From: Candidatus Puniceispirillum sp. | Lineage (GTDB): Bacteria > Pseudomonadota > Alphaproteobacteria > Puniceispirillales > Puniceispirillaceae | Assembly: GCA_028382965.1 (NCBI GenBank) | Contig: JAOEUK010000001.1 | Span: 407,001-471,000 of the forward strand | Length of the DNA: 64,000 nt | Direction: 5' to 3' | Shown here: positions 55,914-64,000 of the stretch, one piece after another | Layout: each line of letters opens with the position of its first letter | Numbering within the stretch: the first letter of the stretch is position 1 | Program-made: the position numbers and the translations under genes | The notes under the pieces: generated by a model | The model's database searches: none | What the model saw: the letters and a program-made list of their open reading frames with translations, nothing else | Told to the model about the DNA's origin: nothing

Positions 55914-56873
55914 ATGAAGTTGATTGAGCCGAGTCATTTGAGTGCAAAATTACCGCATATTGCTGTTGTGGGTGCGGGTGCGATGGGATCTATTTATGCG
56001 GGTATGTTTGCCGAAGCTGGGTATCAAACATCTGTTGTTGATATATGGGAAGAACATATTAGTGCGATAGGTGAGAAGGGACTTCGCCTTGAGGGCGCCA
56101 GTGGAGACCGAGTTATTTCCACCATTAAGGCGGTCAATAAAGTTGCTGAACTTGATCCTGCTGATTTGTATGTGATTGCAACAAAGGCTGGTGGTGTCGC
56201 AGCAGCAGCAGCGGGCATTGCAGAGTTCATGCAAACTAGTTCTCTTGTGTTAACTATACAGAACGGACTTGGAGCTGGTGAACGAATTTCTCAATACATG
56301 CCAACTGACAATGTGTTACTTGGAGTTGCTGAAGGGTTTGGTGCCTCGATAAAGGGACCAGGGCATATCCATCATAATGCGATGCGACAAATTCGTATTG
56401 GAGAGATGAATGGTGGCATGACTGATCGCCTGCGTTGGGTTGAAGACGTTTGGCAGAAGGCTGGATTTGCCGTGAAGGCCTTTGATGACATCCACCAGCT
56501 TGTTTGGGAAAAGTTCATATGTAATGTCATGTGTAGTGCGCCAGCAACTGCTTTTGAGTGTACAATTGGGGAATTGTTTAATGATGTGGATCGACGGGAA
56601 GTTGCACTTGGGTGCATGTTGGAAGCGTATCAGGTGGGTTGTGCCAAAGGGATTAATTTTTCCTTCAATGATGCGGTTGAATATGGTTCCAAGTTTGCTG
56701 CCACTATGCCTAATGCAAACCCGTCAATGAGACTGGATCATCTAAATGGCAAGCGCTCTGAGATCGATGCTATCAATGGAATGGTAACGGTACTTGGACA
56801 TGAATTTGGAATTGACACGCCTTATAACAATGCAATGGTAGCTGTTGTGCGCGCGCGCGAAGCTAAATTTTAA
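55914..56873 (+). CDS. Ketopantoate reductase (ApbA/PanE) family protein
   Basis: IAVVGAGAMGSIYAGMFAEAGY, TIQNGLGAGERI, WEKFICNVMCSAPATAF, PSMRLDHLNGKRSEIDAINGMV. Confidence 0.88.
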   Translation: MKLIEPSHLSAKLPHIAVVGAGAMGSIYAGMFAEAGYQTSVVDIWEEHISAIGEKGLRLEGASGDRVISTIKAVNKVAELDPADLYVIATKAGGVAAAAAGIAEFMQTSSLVLTIQNGLGAGERISQYMPTDNVLLGVAEGFGASIKGPGHIHHNAMRQIRIGEMNGGMTDRLRWVEDVWQKAGFAVKAFDDIHQLVWEKFICNVMCSAPATAFECTIGELFNDVDRREVALGCMLEAYQVGCAKGINFSFNDAVEYGSKFAATMPNANPSMRLDHLNGKRSEIDAINGMVTVLGHEFGIDTPYNNAMVAVVRAREAKF

Positions 56874-56905
56874 AGTTTGCTATAATGAATTTTTTTTGGT
56901 GAAGT

Positions 56906-58531
56906 TTATAACTTCATCGGCATAAATTTTGGTGAAGCTTGGCTATCGATTAGTACATTCAAAATGGCTGGCCCGGGGTGCGCAATTGCAGCATTAAGTG
57001 CCACGTTAAAATCATCCTCCTCGGCAACAGTAGCTCCATATGCGCCAAGCCCCTGAGCGGCGGTGGCATAATTGGCGCTGGCGTCAAGGTCACACCCATA
57101 AACACGATCTGGGCCATAGTTATCAATCTGAATTTGCACTTCGGCATTCCAGCGGAAATCGTTACCAATAATCCCGACAATATTGCATTTAGCGCGAACT
57201 GCAGTGTTTATCTCTGCAAAGTAAAAGCCTGCTGTCCCGTCTCCCATGACCAGAAAAATAGTGGCGTCTGGACATGCAATGCTAGCCCCAATTGCGTAAG
57301 CAATACCGCCACCAATAGCTCCTGATGGCCCGTTGATCATTCGTCGTGGCGCAACGCACCCAGCTTGCACCCACTGACAGAATTCACCGCCATCAGCGAT
57401 TAGTATTGCATTTTCAGTTTTAACAACAGCCTTTTGAAGGTCTATTGAAAGGCTCGCTGGATGGCGTCCTTTGTTGGCCTGCCAGTCAAGCCGACAGGAG
57501 ATGGCCGCAGTCAATTTTTGGTTCCATTCAGGGCTTGATTTCGCTGCGTCATTCTCAACAATGGCGTCAGCAATTTGGATCATAGTTGCTGGAATATTTC
57601 CCGTCCTAAAAACAGTAAGGTCTATATTTTTTTCATTTTCAATATTTAGCTTTGGAGCAGGTTGGTCATCAGTTAAAATTGAGATAATTTGTGTGCCCGG
57701 CGTGATTTTGCCTTTAGCATGCACTCCGGTTGAATAATCTGCGACCTTTCCCAAATGGATAATCAGGTCGGCAGCCTCGAGTGCGGTGCCAAGATCACCA
57801 TAAAAACTATCGGATAAGCCGCGAGCAGACTCAAGACAAATCAAAGGCATTGAAATCGCATCATTCAAGGCTTTAGATGCTGCAGGCTGGCGGCTTGAGT
57901 TTGCCTGTGGCCCTGTTATTATCAACGGACTCTTTGCAGTGGCAAGTGCATCAACAACTTTTGCAAGATCATTTTTAGACATAGAAATGGTGTTGTCTAA
58001 GGAAGGAGGTGGAGAAATTGAAACAAGAATTTCTGTGCTATCCAGCACATCAAATGCCAAAGCTAAATGTACTGGCCCAGGTGTGCCGCTCAGTGCTGTG
58101 TTAATGCAACTGACTAAACTTGGTAAAACTTGATTAGGAGTGGATGGGCGTATTGATTTCTTGGTGATGGGGCTGGTGACTGACACTTGGTCTAATTCTT
58201 GGAATCCACCTCGCCCATCCATTGCAATTGCAGCATCTCCGCTTAACAACAGCAACGGTGTTTCTGATCGAGCGGCTGAATAGAGGGCCGAAACAGCATT
58301 TAACAATCCCGGTCCGGCAGTTACCAAAGCAACGCCAATATTGCCTGACATCTGCGCAAAAGCTTCCGCCATATAAACTGCTGAGGCCTCATTGCGCGTA
58401 TGAATAATACGAATATCTGCGTCAATACAGGCATCATAAATTGGCATTATTTGATTTCCAGAAAGGCTAAAAATAACGCGGACTCCATAATTAGCAAGTG
58501 TCTGGATAATGGCAGAGGAGGGAGATGGCAT
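56906..58531 (-). CDS. Thiamine pyrophosphate-dependent enzyme (acetolactate synthase-like fold)
   Basis: VRVIFSLSGNQIMPIYDA, TRNEASAVYMAEAFAQMSG, TAGPGLLNAVSALYSA, MGDGTAGFYFAEINTAVRAKCNIVGIIGNDFRW (TPP motif). Confidence 0.85.
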   Translation of the reverse strand: MPSPSSAIIQTLANYGVRVIFSLSGNQIMPIYDACIDADIRIIHTRNEASAVYMAEAFAQMSGNIGVALVTAGPGLLNAVSALYSAARSETPLLLLSGDAAIAMDGRGGFQELDQVSVTSPITKKSIRPSTPNQVLPSLVSCINTALSGTPGPVHLALAFDVLDSTEILVSISPPPSLDNTISMSKNDLAKVVDALATAKSPLIITGPQANSSRQPAASKALNDAISMPLICLESARGLSDSFYGDLGTALEAADLIIHLGKVADYSTGVHAKGKITPGTQIISILTDDQPAPKLNIENEKNIDLTVFRTGNIPATMIQIADAIVENDAAKSSPEWNQKLTAAISCRLDWQANKGRHPASLSIDLQKAVVKTENAILIADGGEFCQWVQAGCVAPRRMINGPSGAIGGGIAYAIGASIACPDATIFLVMGDGTAGFYFAEINTAVRAKCNIVGIIGNDFRWNAEVQIQIDNYGPDRVYGCDLDASANYATAAQGLGAYGATVAEEDDFNVALNAAIAHPGPAILNVLIDSQASPKFMPMKL

Positions 58532-58936
58532 GTAATTTCTCGCGAGCTGTACGATGTAAATTTGAATTGAAGGCTTAAAGAATTTTCTGGCTTATGTATT
58601 TGCAAGATTAAAGTAAACTGTCATGCATTATTTCTACTGCGTTTTACAACAAAAAATAGCACAAGCCTTTATCGTTGCACAACAGAGACTTTGAAAGGGT
58701 TAAATATTGACTATATATTTTACAAAATGTGACTGTTTCACTATGAATGTGAGAATCAAATCGAGTTAATAAATAAACAGTGATCGACCCGTCAGTTATA
58801 TTTTGATAAAAAATAGATATCTGCGAGGGCACCTGTAGGTGGCTGCTTGATTGGTTAAGTTTAGCGTCTACATTATGACTCCCGCTTTAAAAGAACGTGC
58901 ATAATGCATGGCATGATAATTGATGGAGATCAAACG

Positions 58937-60190
58937 ATGAATGACAGCATTAATGCCGTAAAAGAAGCTAGCAATGGTACTGGGTATAACGCTGGGCAAA
59001 CTGGTACAAGGACGCCTCAAGCCAGCGCTGCTTTAAGTAAATATTTAGTGCTGGATTTAACGAGGGTTCGGTCAGGTCCCACATGTGTTCGACAGCTCGC
59101 TGATTGGGGTGCTGATGTTATTAAGATTGAAGCTCCTGCGGATGGAGCTGAGATGGGAGGGCCTCGTAATGGGCCAGACTTTCAGAATTTACACCGTAAC
59201 AAACGTAGTTTGACGTTGAACTTGAAGAGTGATGATGGAATGAAAATCTTCCGGCAATTAGCTGATAAGGCTGACGTAATTGTTGAGAATTTTCGTCCTG
59301 ATGTTAAAAATCGACTTGGCATTGATTACGATACGCTTGCTAAAACCAATAAAGCTTTGGTCTATGCATCTATTTCTGGCTTTGGTCAGGATGGCCCGCT
59401 CAGTAAGCGTCCAGGTTTTGATCAGATTGCCCAGGGTATGGGAGGTTTAATGTCGATCACTGGTGCCCCTGGCCAAGGCCCAATGCGAGTGGGCATTCCT
59501 ATTGCTGATCTTTGCGCTGGATTGTTTGCAGCGCAGGGTGTTCTAATTGCACTGTTGGAACGCGTCCAATCTGGAAGGGGTCAATGGATTCAAACATCGC
59601 TGCTGCAGGCACAACTATTTATGCTTGATTTTCAAGCGGCCCGGTATCTTATGGATGGGGATGTTGCTAAACAAGCGGGCAACAATCACCCAACGTCAAT
59701 CCCTACTGGTGTGTTTGAGACTAGCGATGGCTACATGAATATTGCCGTGGCCGGTGAACAGATATGGCAACGCTTTGCGGAGGCATTTGGTCGTTCTGAT
59801 TGGCTTAGTAATAATGATTACAATACTGGTGCTGGGCGCTCACAAAACCGTGACGCCTTGAATGCCGAGATCAATGCGATTACGCGGAAGGATTCCACCA
59901 CAAATTGGATTGTGAAGTTGAATGAAGTAGGTGTTCCTTGTGGTGAGATTAACGATATTGGGCAGGCATTTGAAAGTCCGCAAGTCAAGCACCTTGGCAT
60001 TGCTAAGCCAGTTACTAGTATTGAGCGTGGTGCTACTGAAGTGGTTGGTCAACCAATTATGATGAGCCGGACGCCAAGTACCATCACCGCACCGTCACCA
60101 CTTGCGGGTGGCCAATGCGATGATATTCTAGCCTCACTTGGATACAGTACTGAAGATGTAGCCCGTTTCCGTGACGATAAAACCATTTAA
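58937..60190 (+). CDS. CaiB/BaiF family CoA-transferase
   Basis: LDLTRVRSGPTCVRQLADWGADVIKIE, GGPRNGPDFQNLHRNKRSLTLNLK, YASISGFGQDGPLSKRPGFDQIAQGMGGLMSITG; ATG 58937 with GGAG upstream. Confidence 0.9.
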   Translation: MNDSINAVKEASNGTGYNAGQTGTRTPQASAALSKYLVLDLTRVRSGPTCVRQLADWGADVIKIEAPADGAEMGGPRNGPDFQNLHRNKRSLTLNLKSDDGMKIFRQLADKADVIVENFRPDVKNRLGIDYDTLAKTNKALVYASISGFGQDGPLSKRPGFDQIAQGMGGLMSITGAPGQGPMRVGIPIADLCAGLFAAQGVLIALLERVQSGRGQWIQTSLLQAQLFMLDFQAARYLMDGDVAKQAGNNHPTSIPTGVFETSDGYMNIAVAGEQIWQRFAEAFGRSDWLSNNDYNTGAGRSQNRDALNAEINAITRKDSTTNWIVKLNEVGVPCGEINDIGQAFESPQVKHLGIAKPVTSIERGATEVVGQPIMMSRTPSTITAPSPLAGGQCDDILASLGYSTEDVARFRDDKTI

Positions 60191-60224
60191 CTGAAGATTG
60201 ATAAATCAAGGAACTCGTTAAGTT

Positions 60225-61010
60225 ATGACCGATAAAATTATAGTAGAACAAACTGGAGCAATCCTTCGCATCACTTTTAACCAGCCGGAAAAACGTAACG
60301 CTGTTTCTTTGGAAATGTGGGAAGCTGTTGAGGCCGCATTAAGTAAATATGCTTCCGATGCATCGGTTAGGGCGCTGATTATGTCAGGCGCTGGCGGTAA
60401 AGCCTTTGTGTCTGGAGCTGACATTTCCAAATTTGAGAGCGAACGTTCAAGCGCTGAAGCAGTGGAGCATTATAATGCTACCACTAAAAAGGTTTATGAC
60501 ATGGTTGAAGCTTTTCCAAAGCCAACAATTGCGCAGATTGATGGGTTTTGTATTGGTGGTGGCGTAGCGCTGTCGGTTTGTTGTGATATCCGAATTTGTG
60601 GTGAGAGCTCAGCCTTTGCAATTCCGGCTGCAAGGCTTGGTCTTGGCTATGGCTTCCGTGGTATTAATCGGCTTGCCAATCTTGTGGGTCCAGCTTTTGC
60701 AAAGGAAATTTTCTTTACTGCCCGTCGTTATAATGCGGAGGAGGTATTGCGCATAGGACTTGTTAATCATGTTGTTGAGGATGGAAAGGTTGTTACTATG
60801 GCTGAAGAAATGGCGCTGCAGATCATTGAGAATGCGCCAATGACCGTTGATGCCGTAAAGTTCATCGCTAATCAAACCCGGATGGATGAGAGCCAACGCG
60901 ACCTTGAGGCTTGTGATGCTATGGTACAGGCCTGTTTTAGTAGTGCCGACTATATCGAAGGGCGCCGCGCTTTTATGGAGAAGCGTAAACCAGTTTGGCA
61001 GGGTATATAA
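60225..61010 (+). CDS. Enoyl-CoA hydratase/isomerase family protein
   Basis: GKAFVSGADISKFE, QIDGFCIGGGVALSVCCDIRI, ARLGLGYGFRGINRL. Confidence 0.9.
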   Translation: MTDKIIVEQTGAILRITFNQPEKRNAVSLEMWEAVEAALSKYASDASVRALIMSGAGGKAFVSGADISKFESERSSAEAVEHYNATTKKVYDMVEAFPKPTIAQIDGFCIGGGVALSVCCDIRICGESSAFAIPAARLGLGYGFRGINRLANLVGPAFAKEIFFTARRYNAEEVLRIGLVNHVVEDGKVVTMAEEMALQIIENAPMTVDAVKFIANQTRMDESQRDLEACDAMVQACFSSADYIEGRRAFMEKRKPVWQGI

Positions 61011-61020
61011 ACTTTTATGA

Positions 61021-61770
61021 CTAATATTGAATAACCGCTCCACCATTTATCTGAAGCATCTGGCCGTTAACAAAACCACCTTTTTCTGAGCATAAGTATG
61101 CAATCATTCCGCCAATGTCAGACGGGTGGCCAAGGCGGCCTGATGGGTTGTTTTTTAAAAGATTTTCGTATTTCTCGTTATTGGACGTGTCTTCATTGTC
61201 AGGTGGAAAAGTGCCCGGCGATATAATGTTTGCTGTAATCCCTTTTGGGCCAAACTCTACCGCAAGCGCTTTTGTAAGGCCCCAGAGGGCATGTTTAGAG
61301 ACTGAGACAACTGATGCACCTGGATAGCCGCGTTGGGCGTTCATGCCTGTAAAATTAATGATACGTCCCCAGCGATTATCAATCATTGATGGAAGCACTG
61401 CCCTTGCAAGCCAGACTGGGCCATTCATATTTACATCAATGACTTGATTCCATTGCGTTTCTGTAGTTTCTAAAAAGGGCCCATGGGGTCGAATAGCCGC
61501 GTTATTTACCAGCACATCGATGCTGCCAAACTTTTTTATTCCGGCATTGGCAATGGAATATGCATCTTTTTTTACACCAACGTTTCCCATTGCAACAAGT
61601 GCGTCGACACCATACTGACAAACTTCTTCAGCAACGGCTTCTGCTGCCGTAAGATTAGCGCTACCATTTATAACAATATTAAAACCAGCAGCTGCAAGTT
61701 CATGAGCTATCCCGCGACCGATGTTTTGACCTGAACCGGTTATTAGTGCAGTCCTGCTTCCCTTGTTCAT
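61021..61770 (-). CDS. Short-chain dehydrogenase/reductase
   Basis: ALITGSGQNIGRGIAHEL, LVNNAAIRPHGPF, NFTGMN...VSVSKHALWGLTKALA (variant Y-x3-K region). Confidence 0.85.
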   Translation of the reverse strand: MNKGSRTALITGSGQNIGRGIAHELAAAGFNIVINGSANLTAAEAVAEEVCQYGVDALVAMGNVGVKKDAYSIANAGIKKFGSIDVLVNNAAIRPHGPFLETTETQWNQVIDVNMNGPVWLARAVLPSMIDNRWGRIINFTGMNAQRGYPGASVVSVSKHALWGLTKALAVEFGPKGITANIISPGTFPPDNEDTSNNEKYENLLKNNPSGRLGHPSDIGGMIAYLCSEKGGFVNGQMLQINGGAVIQY

Positions 61771-61952
61771 GTGGTGCCCTTCCTATAAATTTAAATCACA
61801 CATAGATGTTACCAGAATAGAAGTCTTAGGTTGGCAACACTAGCTTTTTGTATTTAGATTTGTATATAACATGAATGCAAAATTGAAGTGGTTCCCTACA
61901 TCGGAAAAAATTCGGTGATTTTTTAAACTGTTATGTCCTGAGAGATTCCATA

Positions 61953-62804
61953 ATGAAATTAACTATTTTTAGCGGTGCTATTGGTGCGAACGTTGATGGT
62001 ATAGATTTGAGCCAGCCACTTGATGCAAAAGCTATTGACTTCATTAAAAGCAGTTGGAGTGAGCACTTAGTCTTACGTTTTAGAAATCAGCGTTTAAATG
62101 ACGATGAATTGGCACGATTTAGTAAATATTTTGGTGAATTAGACCCTCCTGGTCCAAATCCATATGGAATTAATTTTTTGCCTGACCACCCCGAGATCAA
62201 TGTAATTTCAAATGTAAAAGATGAGGGGGGTACCCCAATTGGCAACCTTGGTGATGGAGAGGCGGTTTGGCATGCAGATATGACTTACATTGACAATCCG
62301 CCTGAAGCAGGAGTTCTATATGCGATTGAAGTGCCCGCTGGGCAAGGTGATACCCATTTCGCCAACATGATTGCTGCTTATTCAGAATTGGACTCAGAGT
62401 TGCTTTCACGCATTGAAGGAAAAACGTTAATTCATGACGCGGCACATAATAGTGCAGGAATGTTGCGAAAGGGATATCAGGAAATCTCAGATGTTACACT
62501 TACGCCAGGGGCAAGACACCCAATTGTTGTGACAGACGCCCTTGGTCGAAGGGCCCTTTTTTTAGGACGAAGGCCCTATGCATATATCATGGGACTTGAT
62601 GTTGATGAGAGCGATGCTTTGCTAGATGCATTATGGAAGCATGTTAGTCAGTCAAAATTTAATTGGAAAAATGAGTGGCAAAAAGGTGACGTTGTTATGT
62701 GGCAAAATAGAATGGTTTTGCACCGACGTGATGCTTTTGATCCAGCGGCTCGCAGAATCATGCACCGAACACAAATCAAAGGGCTGAGTCCAATAGTAGC
62801 GTAA
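61953..62804 (+). CDS. TauD/TfdA family 2-oxoglutarate-dependent dioxygenase
   Basis: AVWHADMTYIDNPP (HxD), GDTHFANM, MWQNRMVLHRRDAFDPAARRIMHRTQI (distal His/Arg). Confidence 0.88.
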   Translation: MKLTIFSGAIGANVDGIDLSQPLDAKAIDFIKSSWSEHLVLRFRNQRLNDDELARFSKYFGELDPPGPNPYGINFLPDHPEINVISNVKDEGGTPIGNLGDGEAVWHADMTYIDNPPEAGVLYAIEVPAGQGDTHFANMIAAYSELDSELLSRIEGKTLIHDAAHNSAGMLRKGYQEISDVTLTPGARHPIVVTDALGRRALFLGRRPYAYIMGLDVDESDALLDALWKHVSQSKFNWKNEWQKGDVVMWQNRMVLHRRDAFDPAARRIMHRTQIKGLSPIVA

Positions 62805-62845
62805 ATGCTTTAACTTCAATTTTTGTCTAATCAGGAGCCCATGTT

Positions 62846-63307
62846 TTGTCTGAAACACGTAAACTGAATCCGCAAAAAGTACGTGACCACGTTGACTCAA
62901 TTCTTGAAAGTTATGAGCAGGTATTTGAAAAGTTTTTTCTCGCAAAATTTTTAGGTTTGAATTTTGAATATATGCCGCTTGAGGCTAATAACAGTGACAA
63001 AGAGTTTTCGCGCTTCACATTTGAGGTGAATGAAATGCTGATGAACCCACAAGGTTTCTTGCACGGTGGGATTATGGCAACCGTTATGGACATTTCGATG
63101 GGGCATTTGCTCCGCAAAGTCATTGGACCTGGCATTACTATTGAGATGAAAACGCAATTCCTTCGATCTGCATCGAAGGGGCTGACAACGGTTGAAGGGC
63201 GTTTTATCAAAAAGGGCAGGGAATTGTCATTTATGGAAAGCAGGCTATGGGGGTCTGATGGCAAGTTGGCAGCGCTGACAACCGCAACTTGGAAAATGCT
63301 AGATTAA
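62846..63307 (+). CDS. PaaI-like hotdog-fold thioesterase
   Basis: MNPQGFLHGGIMATVMDISMGHLL, ITIEMKTQFLRSA; TTG start. Confidence 0.82.
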   Translation: MSETRKLNPQKVRDHVDSILESYEQVFEKFFLAKFLGLNFEYMPLEANNSDKEFSRFTFEVNEMLMNPQGFLHGGIMATVMDISMGHLLRKVIGPGITIEMKTQFLRSASKGLTTVEGRFIKKGRELSFMESRLWGSDGKLAALTTATWKMLD

Positions 63308-63329
63308 TGGGTGTTAGGAGATGCGGGCT

Positions 63330-64000
63330 ATGGCTTTAACTGGATTACTCCCGCATATTCTTGATTTAGCAGTTGTGGAACCATCAAAACTGCCGAACGA
63401 AGCCCGTAAAATGGCACAATTATCATTGATGGACTGGCTGTCGGTCAGTTTGGCTGGTGCTAATGAACCGCTTGCCAGAATTGTTCGCGACTTTGTGGCA
63501 GCTGATGGTGGCATGCCGATGGCAACGGTAACGGGAAGTGATTTTCTGCTGCCAGTTAGATCGGCGGCGTTAGCGAATGGCACGATTTCCCATGCGCTGG
63601 ATTATGACGATACGCATTTTGCTTATATTGGTCATCCCTCAGTGGCAATTTATCCGGCGGCGCTTGCCGTCGCCGAGGAAATAGGTGCCACTGCCGATGC
63701 CGCGGTGGATGCTTTTCTAGTTGGAGCAGAGGCTGCTTGCAGGATTGGAATGGTGCTTGGACGGGATCATTATGATGCTGGGTTTCATCAAACCGCTACC
63801 TCGGGGGCATTTGGATCAACCGTGGCTGCTTGCAGGCTTTATCAGATGGACCGTGAGCAAACTTCGATGGCACTTGGACTTGTTAGCACACTTGCTTCAG
63901 GGCTAAAATCCCAGTTTGGCACGATGACAAAGCCCTTTAATGCAGGCGCGGCGGCGGCAAATGGTGTTGATGCGGCAAGGCTTGCTAGGAATGGATTTAC
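63330..64000 (+). CDS. MmgE/PrpD family protein (truncated at right window edge)
   Basis: Own translation MALTGLLPHILDLAVVEPSKLPNEARKMAQLSLMDWLSVSLAGANEP...ANGTISHALDYDDTHFAYIGHPSVAIYPAALAVAEE; open at the window end. Confidence 0.85.
   Translation, partial: MALTGLLPHILDLAVVEPSKLPNEARKMAQLSLMDWLSVSLAGANEPLARIVRDFVAADGGMPMATVTGSDFLLPVRSAALANGTISHALDYDDTHFAYIGHPSVAIYPAALAVAEEIGATADAAVDAFLVGAEAACRIGMVLGRDHYDAGFHQTATSGAFGSTVAACRLYQMDREQTSMALGLVSTLASGLKSQFGTMTKPFNAGAAAANGVDAARLARNGF

Noticed and set aside
60609-61046. 145-aa minus-strand ORF
   Set aside because: Antisense to the crotonase gene and overlapping the SDR 3' end; no motif.
1-64000. CRISPR arrays, tRNA/rRNA genes, transposons, phage genes, toxin-antitoxin pairs
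   Set aside because: Looked for repeated spacers, cloverleaf/CCA patterns, transposase and integrase motifs; none convincing.

Overview
The window is a gene-dense stretch of what looks like a marine alphaproteobacterial genome. The taxonomy is inferred from gene content and moderate GC; no rRNA or marker phylogeny was available. It is dominated by nutrient-scavenging and catabolic genes. From left to right: (1) an aminoethylphosphonate-type ABC transporter (SBP truncated at the left edge) with a C-x5-R phosphatase; (2) a guanidinobutyrase/agmatinase-family ureohydrolase and an IMPase-family phosphatase; (3) an iron-themed block (Fe-binding SBP, fatty-acid hydroxylase, DUF4856/imelysin-like protein, DUF2325 protein, Fur) around a divergent promoter with three Fur-type 7-1-7 dyads; (4) M20 amidohydrolases and a carbamoylase beside a complete Dpp/Opp transporter; (5) an AGAT/StrB-like amidinotransferase, a StrS/DegT-type PLP aminotransferase, a tartrate/isopropylmalate-type dehydrogenase and a membrane-anchored GltB-like FMN protein; (6) a FadB-like protein, a DUF3445 heme N-demethylase-like protein, BenE, a PcaF-like thiolase and a Liv ABC transporter; (7) a previously uncalled pseudogene carrying two in-frame stops, next to an alpha/beta hydrolase; (8) a divergent HupE/DUF4198 pair with a long perfect inverted repeat; (9) a fatty-acid oxidation operon; (10) a methanethiol oxidase (SELENBP/MtoX), ferredoxin and CoA-binding trio; (11) a CoA-transferase, TPP enzyme, crotonase, SDR and TauD catabolic block ending in a truncated MmgE/PrpD gene. 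I saw no rRNA, tRNA, CRISPR array, transposase or phage genes. No decisively novel system is proven. The best candidates are the amidinotransferase/aminotransferase cluster, the Fur-box block with DUF2325, and the mtoX-ferredoxin-CoA-binding operon.
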